Shown here one piece after another: positions 32,690 through 42,789 of a stretch of 64,000 nt of DNA (its first letter is position 1; the number at the start of each line of letters is the position of its first letter). A program made the position numbers and the translations under genes. Origin of the DNA: Rhizobium sp. BT04 (GTDB lineage Bacteria; Pseudomonadota; Alphaproteobacteria; Rhizobiales; Rhizobiaceae). The notes beneath the pieces are model-generated. The model was not told the DNA's origin, made no database searches, and worked only from the letters and a program-made list of their open reading frames with translations. Location of the stretch: contig NZ_CP125650.1 in assembly GCF_030053135.1 (NCBI RefSeq), positions 124,001 through 188,000 of the forward strand, written 5' to 3'.

Positions 32690-34039
32690 TCATGAGAATC
32701 CGATGCGGACTGTCATGGACGGATGTGCGGTCGGGTAATAGCGCCGGCCTTTTTCGACGCCGCTCATCAATCGCGGCCGCACCCCGGCCTCCTGCATGGT
32801 CAATGCCAAGGCGATGCTGAACTGCACCAGCTCCAGCCATACAAGGTGATAGCCCATGCAGACGTGTGGGCCGGCACCGAACTGCAGCATGTCCACCGGC
32901 CGGATCGGCTCCGTGCGTTGCAGCCACCGCCCCAGACGGAACTGATCGGGCGCTTCGTGCAGCAGCGGCGAGGTCGAGAAATGCAGTAGTGGGATGCACA
33001 AATGAGTGCCCGAAGGAATGCGCCGCTGGCCGAGTTGTAATTCCTGCATCGCGCGACGCGGTACGAGCGAGGAAGCCGGATGCATTCGTAGCGTCTCCCG
33101 AAACAGCGCCTCTGCGACCGGACATTGCGCCAGGTCCTCGTGCCCGGTCGGCACCGCGCCCACGCGTTGCGCCTCTTCGACCAGGGCGTCCCACAGCTCT
33201 GGATGCTGCGCCAGCTCGATCACCATCCAGGCTATCGTCGAGGCGGAGGTCTCGTGGCCGGCAAGCAGCAGCAAGCGGATATTGGCGACCAGGACGTCAT
33301 CGGAGAGCGCGCCATCGCTGCAATCGAAGGCGCTCACCATGTCGTTGATCAACCCGGTGCGCGCGGCGCGCGCGCGCGCGTCCCGGATGAACTGGCGCGA
33401 CTGCGCGTCGATCCAATCGCGGGCGGCGCGGCCGCGTCGCAAGGGCATCCCCGGCAGGTCGATCGGGGGCGCGACCATCAATTGTAGCAGTTGCCGATAC
33501 TTGCGATGCCACTCCGACAGGTCTTGGGCGGGGATGCCCATGAGACTGAAGGTGAGTTTGAGCATCAGGTTGCGGGTGTCTGGCAGGATAGCGACTTCAC
33601 CGCGGTCGCGCCACGCCTTGACCTGAGCCCTAATAATTGGTTCGAACAGCTCGCCAATGCCGGCCTCGGTCAGACCCCTCGGCAGAAACGCCGCTTTTAT
33701 CCCATCGCGCGCCTGCCGGTGCGCGCTACCGTCCAAAGTGACCAACGTTCCGCCAAGGATGTCGGGCGCGATCTCTTCGATCAGTGCCGAGGACACTTCC
33801 TTGTGCCGGAGCAATGCGAGCGCATCTGGATCCAGGCATGTCATCAGGTGTCCGGCCGGGCCGAAGTCCAGCCAGAAGTGGCTGCCTAGGGTCCTTTCCG
33901 CGCGCCGCAGCAGGCGCGGCAGATCGCAGACGATGGCGGGAAGATGCCCGACCAGGGGGAAAGCGCCAGGCATGACCGGGATGTCGTCCCGTAGCCGGCG
34001 CCAGCGGTTCAGCGGGTTGAGCAGCATGTCCATCACCAA
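32690..34039 (-). CDS. cyp117: CYP117 cytochrome P450 (ent-kaurene oxidase)
   Basis: 449 residues. It has the I-helix AGHETSAST, the K-helix EALFRETLRMHP, and the heme loop FGAGPHVCMGYHL with the thiolate cysteine near the C-terminus. In bacterial gibberellin synthesis CYP117 oxidises ent-kaurene to ent-kaurenoic acid. The start overlaps the SDR stop by 7 bases. The sequence looks intact. Confidence 0.93.
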   Translation of the reverse strand: MVMDMLLNPLNRWRRLRDDIPVMPGAFPLVGHLPAIVCDLPRLLRRAERTLGSHFWLDFGPAGHLMTCLDPDALALLRHKEVSSALIEEIAPDILGGTLVTLDGSAHRQARDGIKAAFLPRGLTEAGIGELFEPIIRAQVKAWRDRGEVAILPDTRNLMLKLTFSLMGIPAQDLSEWHRKYRQLLQLMVAPPIDLPGMPLRRGRAARDWIDAQSRQFIRDARARAARTGLINDMVSAFDCSDGALSDDVLVANIRLLLLAGHETSASTIAWMVIELAQHPELWDALVEEAQRVGAVPTGHEDLAQCPVAEALFRETLRMHPASSLVPRRAMQELQLGQRRIPSGTHLCIPLLHFSTSPLLHEAPDQFRLGRWLQRTEPIRPVDMLQFGAGPHVCMGYHLVWLELVQFSIALALTMQEAGVRPRLMSGVEKGRRYYPTAHPSMTVRIGFS

Positions 34040-34878
34040 TGCGACGCTGCGGCTGCTTCGGCGGCGTCACCGGCCGGCCGAGCCGCGCTGTTGCCACCGT
34101 CGGCGTAGGTTGGAACATGCGCCAACATGCCGCCGTCGATGCACACCACCTGGCCGGTGATGAACGCAGCCTCCTCCGAGAGCAGGAACGCGACCAGCGC
34201 GGCTACGTCCTCGGGGCGGCCGACGTGCGGCAGGAGCTGGTGCCGGTGTAGATGCCGTTGCATGCACTCGTCCAGCTTGGCGAAGAGACGTTCGGTCATG
34301 ACAAGACCTGGCGCAACCGCGTTGCAGCGGATCTTCGCGTGTCCGTATTGGGTGGCAAGCGAGGCCGACAGCATGTTCATTGCGGCCTTCGACGCGGCGT
34401 ATGACGTCAGTGCGGTGTCGCCGCTGAGCCCTTGGCACGATGACATGTTCACGATCGCGCCACCACCACGGCCGATCATTTGTGGGATGGCCTGCCGGCA
34501 GCAAAGGAGCGTGCCGCGCAAATTGGTCGCCATGGTCTGGTCCCAGACCGCCACGTCCAGGTCGAGGATCGCGCGGTCGTGCGGAGTCAAATGCATGGCG
34601 CTCGCATTGTTCACAAGCACGTCGACCCCACCGAAGCGCCGCTTCGCCGTTTTGAACAGCTCTGCCACCGCCTGCGCATCTGCGATGTCCATGGCCACGG
34701 CCAGCGCTTGGCCCGCTTCGGCTGCGATCTGTGCGGTGCAGGCGATGGCAGCGGGGCCATCAATGTCGGCCACCACCACTCTGCCGCCCTCGCGCGCGAT
34801 GGCGAGGGCGCATGCCTTGCCGATCCCGGCGCCGGCGCCGGTCACCACGGCCACCTTGCCTTTAAATCGTTCCATCAT
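34033..34878 (-). CDS. Gibberellin operon short-chain dehydrogenase (SDR-GA)
   Basis: 281-residue classical SDR: cofactor motif [14 protein letters not shown], catalytic serine region NMSSCQG, and YAASK with the catalytic Tyr and Lys. It should oxidise GA12-aldehyde to GA12. The ATG at 34878, followed directly by a second ATG, has AGGAG just upstream. It overlaps the CYP114-ferredoxin stop (34862) by 17 bases; a longer start at 34965 would overlap more and adds unrelated residues. Confidence 0.93.
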   Translation of the reverse strand: MMERFKGKVAVVTGAGAGIGKACALAIAREGGRVVVADIDGPAAIACTAQIAAEAGQALAVAMDIADAQAVAELFKTAKRRFGGVDVLVNNASAMHLTPHDRAILDLDVAVWDQTMATNLRGTLLCCRQAIPQMIGRGGGAIVNMSSCQGLSGDTALTSYAASKAAMNMLSASLATQYGHAKIRCNAVAPGLVMTERLFAKLDECMQRHLHRHQLLPHVGRPEDVAALVAFLLSEEAAFITGQVVCIDGGMLAHVPTYADGGNSAARPAGDAAEAAAASHW

Positions 34879-36463
34879 GTTCTCCTGGATTGCGTAGGTC
34901 TTTCGCTGCATGTCGCTCAGCGTCTGCCGGAGAGGGCGTAGGGCCGGGGTTGGTGCAATGGTCATCGCCGGCTTCGCTTTCGATCACCCGAATGGCCGCG
35001 ACCGGGCACTGGCTGGCTGCTAGGCGCACGGCGGCGTGCAGCGCCTGCGGGACCGTCGCCATGCACACTTCCGCCACGCCGTCCGGCTCGCGCTGACGAA
35101 AGGTGCCCGGCAGCGTCAACACGCACTGACCAGTGGTTCCGCACAGGTCCTGGTCGACCACGACGCGAACCTCAGCCGCCGCCTGCGCGTGCAGCCGCAC
35201 CGGCAGCGCGCGGAACGTCCTAAGGAACGCTGAGGGCTCCCGGGTCGGCTGCTCGGCCAAGGCCGACGTGGGGAAGCGAGCCTGGATCTGCGGCAGGCTC
35301 TCGGCCAGTTGCACCCTGGCGAGTTGAGCACCTAGGCAGAAGTGGATGCCGTGGCCGAAGCTCAGCATAATCTTTCCGTCGCTCGACATGCCAGGCCTGG
35401 TGCCGTAGAACCGCACCGGATCGAAGCGGTCGGGATCAGCGAAAGCGTCCGGGTCGCGATTGCCGGCCGCGATCAGCACGCGCACGTCCGCGTCCTTCGG
35501 GATCACCACGCCATGCAGTTCGATGTCGCGCTGGGCGATACGCGGAATGGAGCTGAACATGGCGGGCGCCTCGCAGCGCAGTACTTCTTCTACAAATGCC
35601 TCCACCCCTGCGGCGTCTCCCTGCAGCCAGTGCCGCTCCTCGGGGTAGGCCAGCATCGCCAGCACCGCATGGTCGATAGTCGCAGCAGTGGTGGCGAAGC
35701 CGCCCAGCAACATGCCCCACAGCATGCTGATCAACTCCGCGTCCGAGAGCGTATCGGCGTCGTCGGTGTGTGCGCCGACCAGTGTCGACACGATGTCGCG
35801 GCGGGGATCGGCGCGCTTGCGCAGTATGAGGTCGCCGAAATAGGCCTTCACCCTGGCGCTGGCCACGTCCGCCGCGGCGAGCTGTGGATCGCTGGCGTGC
35901 GGGCTCAGGCCTTCTAGAATGGCGCTGACGATCGCTGAGAGCTCGAAAACGTCGTCTTGGGGCATGCCGAACAATTCAGCGAAGACAAGCATGGGCAAGG
36001 CCAGTGCGAATTCCCGATGCAGGTCCACCGCCTCTCCTCGCTCCAGTGCGGGCGCCATGCCATCCAGGCGAGCTGCGACGATGCGCGCGATGCTCGGCCG
36101 CAGGTTGTCGATCTGGCCCACGGTGAAATCGCGCGAAATCAGCCGGCGCAGACGCGTATGCGTCGGTGGTTCCTTCATGGCTAGCGTAGACGCCAGCAGA
36201 TTGAGCGACAGGCTGCTCGCCGCACGCGGGAAATAGCGCGCCAGTTCGGATGGCGCCGGCCCCCGAAACGCATCGCCCGTAGCCTTGAACGCCCAGTAGA
36301 TGTCGGCGTGGCGGCTCAACAGAAAGAGGCCCGACGCCGCGCGGTGCACCGGATCGTGCTCTCGCAACCACCGCATGAACGGGTACGGGTCTTGGATGCA
36401 TGCTGGCGACGCCAGCTCGGCGAAGGCGTCGTGGCATGCTGCCGTGGTGTCTTGCACGTCCAT
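34862..36463 (-). CDS. cyp114: CYP114-ferredoxin fusion protein
   Basis: 533 residues. Residues 1 to about 420 are P450 CYP114, with heme loop [18 protein letters not shown]. The I-helix reads [13 protein letters not shown], where the usual acidic residue before threonine is alanine. Residues from about 430 are a 3Fe-4S-type ferredoxin ([15 protein letters not shown] and later SQCPVAAI). CYP114 with its ferredoxin oxidises ent-kaurenoic acid to the 7-hydroxy acid and contracts ring B to GA12-aldehyde. No stop separates the parts, so the electron carrier is covalently attached. The ATG at 36463 lies 5 bases after CYP112. Confidence 0.92.
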   Translation of the reverse strand: MDVQDTTAACHDAFAELASPACIQDPYPFMRWLREHDPVHRAASGLFLLSRHADIYWAFKATGDAFRGPAPSELARYFPRAASSLSLNLLASTLAMKEPPTHTRLRRLISRDFTVGQIDNLRPSIARIVAARLDGMAPALERGEAVDLHREFALALPMLVFAELFGMPQDDVFELSAIVSAILEGLSPHASDPQLAAADVASARVKAYFGDLILRKRADPRRDIVSTLVGAHTDDADTLSDAELISMLWGMLLGGFATTAATIDHAVLAMLAYPEERHWLQGDAAGVEAFVEEVLRCEAPAMFSSIPRIAQRDIELHGVVIPKDADVRVLIAAGNRDPDAFADPDRFDPVRFYGTRPGMSSDGKIMLSFGHGIHFCLGAQLARVQLAESLPQIQARFPTSALAEQPTREPSAFLRTFRALPVRLHAQAAAEVRVVVDQDLCGTTGQCVLTLPGTFRQREPDGVAEVCMATVPQALHAAVRLAASQCPVAAIRVIESEAGDDHCTNPGPTPSPADAERHAAKDLRNPGEHDGTI

Positions 36464-36468
36464 CTTGA

Positions 36469-37749
36469 TTACCTGTCGAGTGGCTGATCTGACCGGTGCG
36501 CGCCAGGCGCCGCCAAATGAGAAGATTGCGATGCCGGGGGGCGTCCGCACCAGAGCACCGGCATCTCCTCGAACCCGCCGGTGATGATCTCCTTGCGCAA
36601 CTTCAGTTCTTCGGGCGCCACGGCCAGGCGCAACGCGGGAAAGCGCTGGAAGATCGAACCGAATATGGCCTTCAGTTCCAGCCTCGCCAGCGCCGCCCCG
36701 ATGCAATTGTGCTGCCCGTAGGAGAACGCCAGGTGGGGATTTGCGTCGCGTCCGATGTCGAAGACTTCCGGGTCTTTGAAATGGCACGGATCAAACGAGG
36801 TCGCCGGCAGGCCGACCAGTACTTTGCTCTCCGCGGGTATATGCACGCCCGCGATGGTAACGTCGGTCCGGGGATAGCGCATGATGCCGTCCCACCCCGC
36901 GCCAGGCGAATACATGCGCAGTATTTCTTCCACCGCCTTGTCAACCAGGGAAGGATCGCGGACCAGGCGTTCGCGCTGTTGCGGATGGCGAAACATGGCC
37001 AGCAGGCCGAATTCGATCTGCGCGACGGTGCTCTCGTGCCCCGCCACCAGCACGCCCGCCGCGAGGCCGATCGCCTCTTCCTCGGTCGCTTTGCCCTGGT
37101 CGACCGCGGCTAGCAGATCCGTCAGCAGGTTATCGCCCGGATCCTGTCGCTTGCCCCGTATTTTGCCGTGGATGTAGGCGCGGAGCTCTTCCCAGGCCAG
37201 GCCGGACGCGCTGCGCGGGCCGCTTTCATGCTGGTGCGTCATCACCTCGTCGGAGAGCCCTGCGAAAAAGGCGTGTTCCTCGAAGGGCACGCCCATCAGC
37301 GCGCTGATTACCTTGGCCGGAAGCGGAAAGGAGAGATGGCGTCGCAAGTCTGCGGGCTGGGGCTGAACCGCCAGCGTATCGAACAACTGCACGGTGATCG
37401 CCTCGACCTGCTGCGTAAGCAGCTTCACCCTGCTGTTGCTGAAGGCCGGCGCCACGATCGTGCGTAACCGAGCATGCTCGTCCCCTTCGTGCGAGACCAG
37501 CCATCCCGGCGAACCGAGAATGACCGAATCGGGGGTGAAATCCGCCGGAGGCATTCCCGCGGGCAGGAATGCCGCGTCAGACAGCACCGCCTTGGCCTCG
37601 TCATAGCCTGTCACCCACCAGCATTCGTGCCCGGACGGAAGGCGCACGCGGTGGATCGGACCTTTGGCGCGTAGCGCTAACATCTCGGGCGAGGGCTCGA
37701 TGTGATCGACCCGCCACATCGGCAGCGTCGGCAAGGATTGTTCGGACAT
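36469..37749 (-). CDS. cyp112: CYP112 cytochrome P450 (gibberellin 20-oxidase)
   Basis: 426 residues with I-helix [13 protein letters not shown]-helix [11 protein letters not shown] and heme loop [18 protein letters not shown]. In bacteria CYP112 carries GA12 through GA15 and GA24 to GA9 with loss of carbon 20. It is the first intact gene of the operon; a CYP115 tail lies just upstream. The next gene starts after 5 bases. Confidence 0.93.
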   Translation of the reverse strand: MSEQSLPTLPMWRVDHIEPSPEMLALRAKGPIHRVRLPSGHECWWVTGYDEAKAVLSDAAFLPAGMPPADFTPDSVILGSPGWLVSHEGDEHARLRTIVAPAFSNSRVKLLTQQVEAITVQLFDTLAVQPQPADLRRHLSFPLPAKVISALMGVPFEEHAFFAGLSDEVMTHQHESGPRSASGLAWEELRAYIHGKIRGKRQDPGDNLLTDLLAAVDQGKATEEEAIGLAAGVLVAGHESTVAQIEFGLLAMFRHPQQRERLVRDPSLVDKAVEEILRMYSPGAGWDGIMRYPRTDVTIAGVHIPAESKVLVGLPATSFDPCHFKDPEVFDIGRDANPHLAFSYGQHNCIGAALARLELKAIFGSIFQRFPALRLAVAPEELKLRKEIITGGFEEMPVLWCGRPPASQSSHLAAPGAHRSDQPLDR

Positions 37750-37817
37750 GGTGACGCTTCACTCTTTAAGCCCGGAAGGGGCGGAAGATGATGGGCAGAC
37801 TGCGGGCAGCAAATGAG

Positions 37818-38060
37818 TTAAGGCAACGTGTAGACCACGCCCTCTGCGGCGATTGCCAGCGCCAGATCCTCCGGCCGCACGAACGGCGGGGGGAAGACAC
37901 TTCCCAATTCCAGGCGCGCCAGCGCAGCGCCCAGGCACAGATGCGGCCCCTGGCCGAGCGGCAGGTGCGGGTTTTGCAGCCGGTTGAAATCGAACATGTC
38001 GGTATCGCCATAGGTCGGCCGACCGTAGGAATTGGCGCAGCAGGTTCGACCGCACCCGCC
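37818..38060 (-). pseudogene. CYP115 C-terminal remnant
   Basis: Frame ending at 37818 reads [36 protein letters not shown], a P450 heme loop and following helix, with nothing P450-like upstream. CYP115 is the gibberellin 3-oxidase (GA9 to GA4) at the head of full operons. Only about 80 codons remain, so this strain should stop at GA9. Confidence 0.85.
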
Positions 38061-38231
38061 CACCGACCCGTCCGCAAACAGAACTTCCAGTCCAGTCCCA
38101 CACCCCCGGCTTCCCGCCTGGCTCAAGGTCTGCCGCTTTGGCTGTACCGCTCGCGACGTGGGCGATTGTTGTGGGTCGCAAACGAAGAACTCTAGATCGC
38201 ATCTAACACTCCTCACATTTTCCCGGCACAC

Positions 38232-39158
38232 ACAACCGAGCCACTATCATTGCCCAGCAAACCATCGGAACTCACGAGACGCGAACAGCGATGCGCCGCC
38301 CGAAGACCATCGCGCTGCGATTGGCGACATACCGTGACCAGAGCAAATCGCGTGCCGAAGTGAATTCGTGGGTTCAGCAGGCATTTCGTAGCAGCGCGTA
38401 GTGTCAAGCTCCCGCCATTCAGTCTCAATGCCGACAACCGCGGAGTACATGTCTGACAAAAGACTGCTCTAAGCCGGTCTGCGTCCGATAGTCGGCGACC
38501 TGCATGGGATGCCCTCGCGGCGGGCTTTCGTGCAACAATCCGCGCCATCTTCGACGTCGAAGTTGCCCCGCCAGTTTTCGTCCGATGGGCGGGAACGTCG
38601 TCGACTGCGCCGAGGCCGCCGCGTTAAAAGCGCCGGCTCTGGGCAAATCAGACTGGACCCGCCTCGACCCTCCGGTAGTAAAGTTTGCGGAGCTTATTTC
38701 CGCCAAATGCAAGTTCTGAGCTTGTAGTCATCTCGTTGACGTTGTTCTTAATGTTTCCACCCCCGCGCTTACCGAGACGGTCGAGCTTCTCGATCGGCGT
38801 AGGTAGAAAAGGCAACGGGAAACGCTCAAATTTCGAAGCATGTTCTCTTCCGGAAACATGTCATCTAATCAGGAGCGGCGGTCGGCAACAGTCGCCTGAG
38901 TCGGAGGTGCTTTCTAAACCAGACGATGCCCAATCCAGAAGCCTCCTGCCGAAGATGAAGCAATCGGGAGACCAATGCAGCATCTCATGGACCGCCGCAC
39001 CGTGGTGAAGAAAGCGGTCCTCGGTTGCTGGAGGTTGTTGAGTAGTTCCATGACATCGAATTGAGCTTTAGCCTGATGAATTGGGTCAATACCTACACCG
39101 CTAACTAAGGGGTGCGCCGTTTACGCCTTAGGTCAAGCTGGGGGACGTTGGACTGCTC
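38232..39158 (+). other. about 0.9 kb without a supportable gene
   Basis: Short frames occur on both strands. The segment near 38660-38720 (VVKFAELISAKCKF) may be the edge of a lost insertion element, but I cannot assign it. The promoter of the gibberellin operon may lie in its left part. Confidence 0.45.
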
Positions 39159-39221
39159 TGACCTGCCCCTGCGAATTTCCTCCAGAATTGATTAGAGTCC
39201 GGCCCATCAAAGGACGGACGA

Positions 39222-39484
39222 ATGAAGAAGCAGAGATTTACCGAAGAGCAGATAATTGCGGTGCTGAAGGAGCAGGAGGCTGGTGCGAAGGCGGCCGACC
39301 TTTGCCGCAAGCACGGATTTCAGAAGCGACGTTTTACAACTGGAAAGCCAAATACGGCGGCCTGGAAGTCTCCGAGGCCAAGCGGCTGAAGGCGCTTGAA
39401 GATGAGAATGCCAGGCTGAAGAAGCTGCTCGCCGAGCAGATGTTGGACGCAGCAGCACTCCGCGAGCTTCTTTCAAAAAAATGG
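39222..39484 (+). pseudogene. IS3 OrfA, frameshifted
   Basis: MKKQRFTEEQIIAVLKEQEAGAKAADLCRKHG is a helix-turn-helix. A shift near 39317 then gives ISEATFYNWKAKYGGLEVSE and a leucine-zipper-like tail (RLKALEDENARLKKLLAEQ). Confidence 0.85.
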
Positions 39485-40405
39485 TAGGGCCTGTCGCGAA
39501 GCGTGACGCCGTCACGCATCTGAAGACCGTCATGGGTCTTTCGGAACGGCGGGCCTGCCAGATCATATCCGCCGACCGCAAGACGATCCGCTATCAGTCG
39601 AACCGACCGCCGGAAACCGAGTTGCGAGCGAAGCTGCGCGACCTCGCCAATGAGCGGCGGCGTTTCGGCTACCGGCGACTGTTCGTCCTGCTTCGGCGGG
39701 AGGGAGAACCGTCCGGGGTCAATCGCATCTATCGCCTTTATCGGGAGGAGGGTCTCTCTGTCCGCAAGCGCAAAGCCAGACGCCGTGCTGTCCGCACGCG
39801 TGCTCCGATTTCTGGTCGAAGCTAAGGCCAATGCCCGATGGTCGCTAGACTTCGTGCACGACCAGTTCGCTTGCGGAAGGAGGTTTCGCGTGCTCAACAT
39901 CGTCGATGACGTAACGCGCGAATGCCTGGCGGCGATCCCGGACACGTCGATCTCCGGCCGCCGTGTCGCCAGAGAACTGACGACGCTGATCGAACGACGC
40001 GGCAAGCCGGGGATGATCGTCTCCGACAACGGCACTGAACTCACCTCGAATGCGATCCTCGCGTGGTCGAAGGATCACAAAGTCGACTGGCACTACATCG
40101 CGCCGGGAAAGCCGATGCAGAACGGCTATGCCGAGAGCTTCAATGGTCGGATGCGCGACGAACTGCTCAACGAAAGCCTGTTCTTTGGCCTCAATCATGC
40201 CCGAAGCGCCATTGCCGAATGGGCGGACGATCACAATAATTTCCGGCCGCACTAATCGCTCGGATATCAGACCCCGGCAGATTATGCCGGGACCATCGCC
40301 GCAACCGGCTCCAACGCTGCGCAAGATGAAGGCTTCGCGTTTCCGCCGGTTGCTCACACCGCGCCACTTGGCGTATTCAAAACCGCCGAGGCTCTAATCG
40401 CCGCC
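39481..40405 (+). pseudogene. IS3 OrfB (DDE transposase), broken twice
   Basis: The HTH_21 region ([22 protein letters not shown]) is followed by a frameshift near 39822. The DDE core then continues ([39 protein letters not shown]). A TAA at 40253 replaces the serine codon in FRPHSSLGYQTP, and the tail FAFPPVAHTAPLGVF follows in frame. Confidence 0.85.
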
Positions 40406-40415
40406 GGATGAAAAT

Positions 40416-40682
40416 TCAGTGGCAGGTCAGCTCAGTTTCATCGCGATCATGTTTTTGTGGCTGGTTTGCCTGCCGAGTTCCTGAATGTATCGACCTGTCG
40501 CTCTCGCGCGTGGGCCGGAAGGACATAAATAGCAGGCTCAAGAAATAAACGACCTGAAGGAAAACCGAAGCCGCTAGTGTTACGGCGAACGCTTTGAAGA
40601 TGGAAAGCGACGCGGCGTAGGCCGAAACAGCGCTGGTGCACGTGACCAGTAGCAGGATGCAAAAAAAAGTTCTAAAGGACAA
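40416..40682 (-). CDS. PsiA/ExoX-like exopolysaccharide production repressor
   Basis: About 88 residues with one or two membrane segments (FRTFFCILLLVTCTSAVSAYA and AVTLAASVFLQVVYFLSLLFM), the pattern of the small inner-membrane repressors ExoX and PsiA. They damp exopolysaccharide synthesis after translation; psiA is known from bean-nodulating symbiotic plasmids. A TTG at 40682 is the likely start; an in-frame ATG exists at 40787. The last codons (TELTCH) come from the end of the adjacent IS3 element, so the C-terminus has been altered by the insertion. Confidence 0.65.
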   Translation of the reverse strand: MSFRTFFCILLLVTCTSAVSAYAASLSIFKAFAVTLAASVFLQVVYFLSLLFMSFRPTRESDRSIHSGTRQANQPQKHDRDETELTCH

Positions 40683-41834
40683 AGCCTTGCTCCCGTTCGT
40701 TCGTCCAATACTTGAACTGCGTCGACGCTGACGTTTCGCCCGATTCGTCCACGCTATGAACGTGCATGACTTCGCCGTGAGTGCCATAGGTTGCCAAAAG
40801 TTGGGTCAGCGCGAATACGCCAAAGTGACGACTTCTTCTTTCGCGGCTTCCGACTCGGCAAATCCTGTTCGCCAGACTCCGAAGGCCGCCGCCATAGCGA
40901 GCAACAAGGCGGCGCCAGTATCTCTCCGGGATACGCAATAAAATCTGCCGCTTCCTATCTATTGCATTTTTGTACGTTCTCCGCTGAGGTCGCGATCGGC
41001 TTGTTTGGTGAGACACCTTGGTCATGCACCAAGGTCGCTAATCAGGCAAAATAGATTGATTGGATGCCATCATCCGCGTTTTGAATAACGCTAAAAACGC
41101 GGCACCGAAAACGCCTGGGGACCGAGCGCGAACTCGCGACCGCGGCTTTCAGCACACTTTAAGTCAGCCAACAGTGAGCGCGGCTGTTGCCCCGGTTGCG
41201 CTAGCCAAATGTCGTGATGCTCGGATGGAACTCGCCGATTGCAAATTTTCTTTCTGCTTTATACGTCGTAAGGGGTGCCTTGATAGAAGCTCCACTCGTT
41301 AGCTTCGAGTTCAGGCTCTCGCGTCTGCAGCATGGGAAATGATTTCTAATTCTGCCGGGTATTCGTACAACGTACAGATCTCGTCAAACTTGGAACACGC
41401 ACCCGTTTGCATAGTTTGCCCAAGGTCGGGATCCGTTCCGCAAATTTGGGACAAATTCGAGCCATACGTGCGGCGACGCCGATGGCCGCCGCGTTCGATT
41501 GCTGAACCCGCTTAGTCGACTCGCGGCTGCCGGTATGGTCTAACATCGTCGCGTTCATGTTTGGCCCGGAGTTGGTATGGGGGCTGGCCGGAATAAAAAC
41601 ACGCCCATTAAAATATCTCAATAGAATCAACTGGCTGGGCGACATCGGAGCGACGCGTCCGGAGCCTGGCTTGAATTGAACCGAACCGAATTGGCGCAGG
41701 ACCATTTACACAGCACGCTGAAATCTGCATATTGCCGCGCGTTGTCGCTATCCCAAGTTGATGCACGAGTCGCTTTCGCTCCCGTCAAAAGCAGCTGGGC
41801 ACGAGCTCTTTTCAAGAATTTAGAAGGCAAGGAT
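40683..41834 (+). other. about 1.15 kb without a supportable gene
   Basis: No family similarity seen in any frame. The left part must hold the promoter of the PsiA/ExoX-like gene. Confidence 0.45.
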
Positions 41835-42272
41835 ATGGAAAATTTTGTGTATCTGTTGGAGCCAGAAAGTGCGATCTTTCGCGCCGCTGAGCTCCCTGAT
41901 CGCAACAGCATTGCATCGATCGCCGGTTTAATTGGCAGTGATCTTATTCAGATGATCCGCTTCGACGACATGCACTCGCTATTTGTTGGCGAAGAAGCTT
42001 TGCGAGTTGGGTTAACCGCCTTTACGATCTTTGACGGGTACCCGATCCCTCTTGCCGGGCAGATAGCGCTTTTGGGAGGCGATGGTAGTAAACCTTATCG
42101 TTCGCCGTCAATAACGATGACGGAAGCCGCGCGACGTTTTGAATGTTGCCGGCCGGTGCTTGATCCTGTGTTTGTTCCGATGGACCGAGTGGCGAACAAG
42201 GGCCTCATCGTTGCGGGCGCACTGGAAGGCCTGCAAGTGCGTATTGATCGCCGCTCCCCGGTGCTCCTATGA
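41835..42272 (+). CDS. Conserved hypothetical protein near nifQ (DUF3846-like)
   Basis: 145 residues (MENFVYLLEPESAIFRAAELPD, SLFVGEEALRVGLTAFTIFDGYPIPLAGQIALLGGDG). The ending resembles PRIxxxDAxRxFxxxRPVxDPVF, seen in small rhizobial plasmid proteins. No membrane segment or signal. The ATG at 41835 has AAGGCAAGG before it, and the frame further upstream looks random. It overlaps the next gene by 4 bases. Confidence 0.6.
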   Translation: MENFVYLLEPESAIFRAAELPDRNSIASIAGLIGSDLIQMIRFDDMHSLFVGEEALRVGLTAFTIFDGYPIPLAGQIALLGGDGSKPYRSPSITMTEAARRFECCRPVLDPVFVPMDRVANKGLIVAGALEGLQVRIDRRSPVLL

Positions 42273-42481
42273 GCGCAATGACGAATGATAGGATCCAGGA
42301 GAATGAACTCTATCGCGCCGATTCGCTGAGAGTCCGCGAGCGTGGCGACATGGGCTCGAGAAACGGAAAGCTGACGCCTCAAAGCGGCGTTTACTACGTT
42401 GCCGAAGGCCTCCCGTTCAACTGGACAAAGGTCAACACTGAAGGTCGGAAGACGTTCAGTGCCGGTCTCCAACTACTCTGA
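42269..42481 (+). CDS. Small hypothetical protein coupled to the preceding gene
   Basis: 70 residues, hydrophilic (RADSLRVRERGDMGSRNGKLTPQSGVYYV). The ATG overlaps the previous stop (ATGA), which supports it as a real gene. I do not recognise the family. Confidence 0.5.
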   Translation: MSAMTNDRIQENELYRADSLRVRERGDMGSRNGKLTPQSGVYYVAEGLPFNWTKVNTEGRKTFSAGLQLL

Positions 42482-42709
42482 GGACTATCGAAGAGACATA
42501 TGATAACTCTATCGGCGGCTAACACGTCGTTGCGCAGCAATTGATCTTTGATCTTCCCTCAGATTGCTACACTCAGACTGCTCGATCGGCGCCGCAGATT
42601 GAAAGCCTGCGTTTGTCCGTTTGGCGATAACTGGGAGGCGGGATCGCCTCCCCGCTGCACGGGCGATCGAGTGATTGAAAAGCCGGCTTCAACTGTCACT
42701 TGCTCAAGC

Positions 42710-42725
42710 TGGCACAACCTTTGAA
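42710..42725 (+). promoter_or_regulatory. possible sigma54 promoter of nifQ (imperfect -12)
   Basis: TGGCACAACCTTTGAA has a perfect -24 box, but GA instead of GC at -12. No TGT-N10-ACA was found close by. Confidence 0.4.
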
Positions 42726-42789
42726 TGCTCGCCTTGCGGGGATCAAAGCAGCCAACTGAATTCGATTATTGGAGAAAGCGACGAAGCGC

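Larger units (their letters stand above)
39159..40429 (+). mobile_element. IS3-family (IS407-group-like) element
   Basis: Left end TGACCTGCCCCTGCGAATTT; right end is the inverted match ending GTGGCAGGTCA. The flanking 4-bp GCTC is duplicated (39155-39158 and 40430-40433), the size expected for IS407-like elements. Length 1271 bp. Both orfs are broken. Confidence 0.88.

Noticed and set aside
42269..42481. Reading the 70-codon gene as part of NifX or another nif protein
   Set aside because: No cysteine pattern or NifX-like motif; left as hypothetical.
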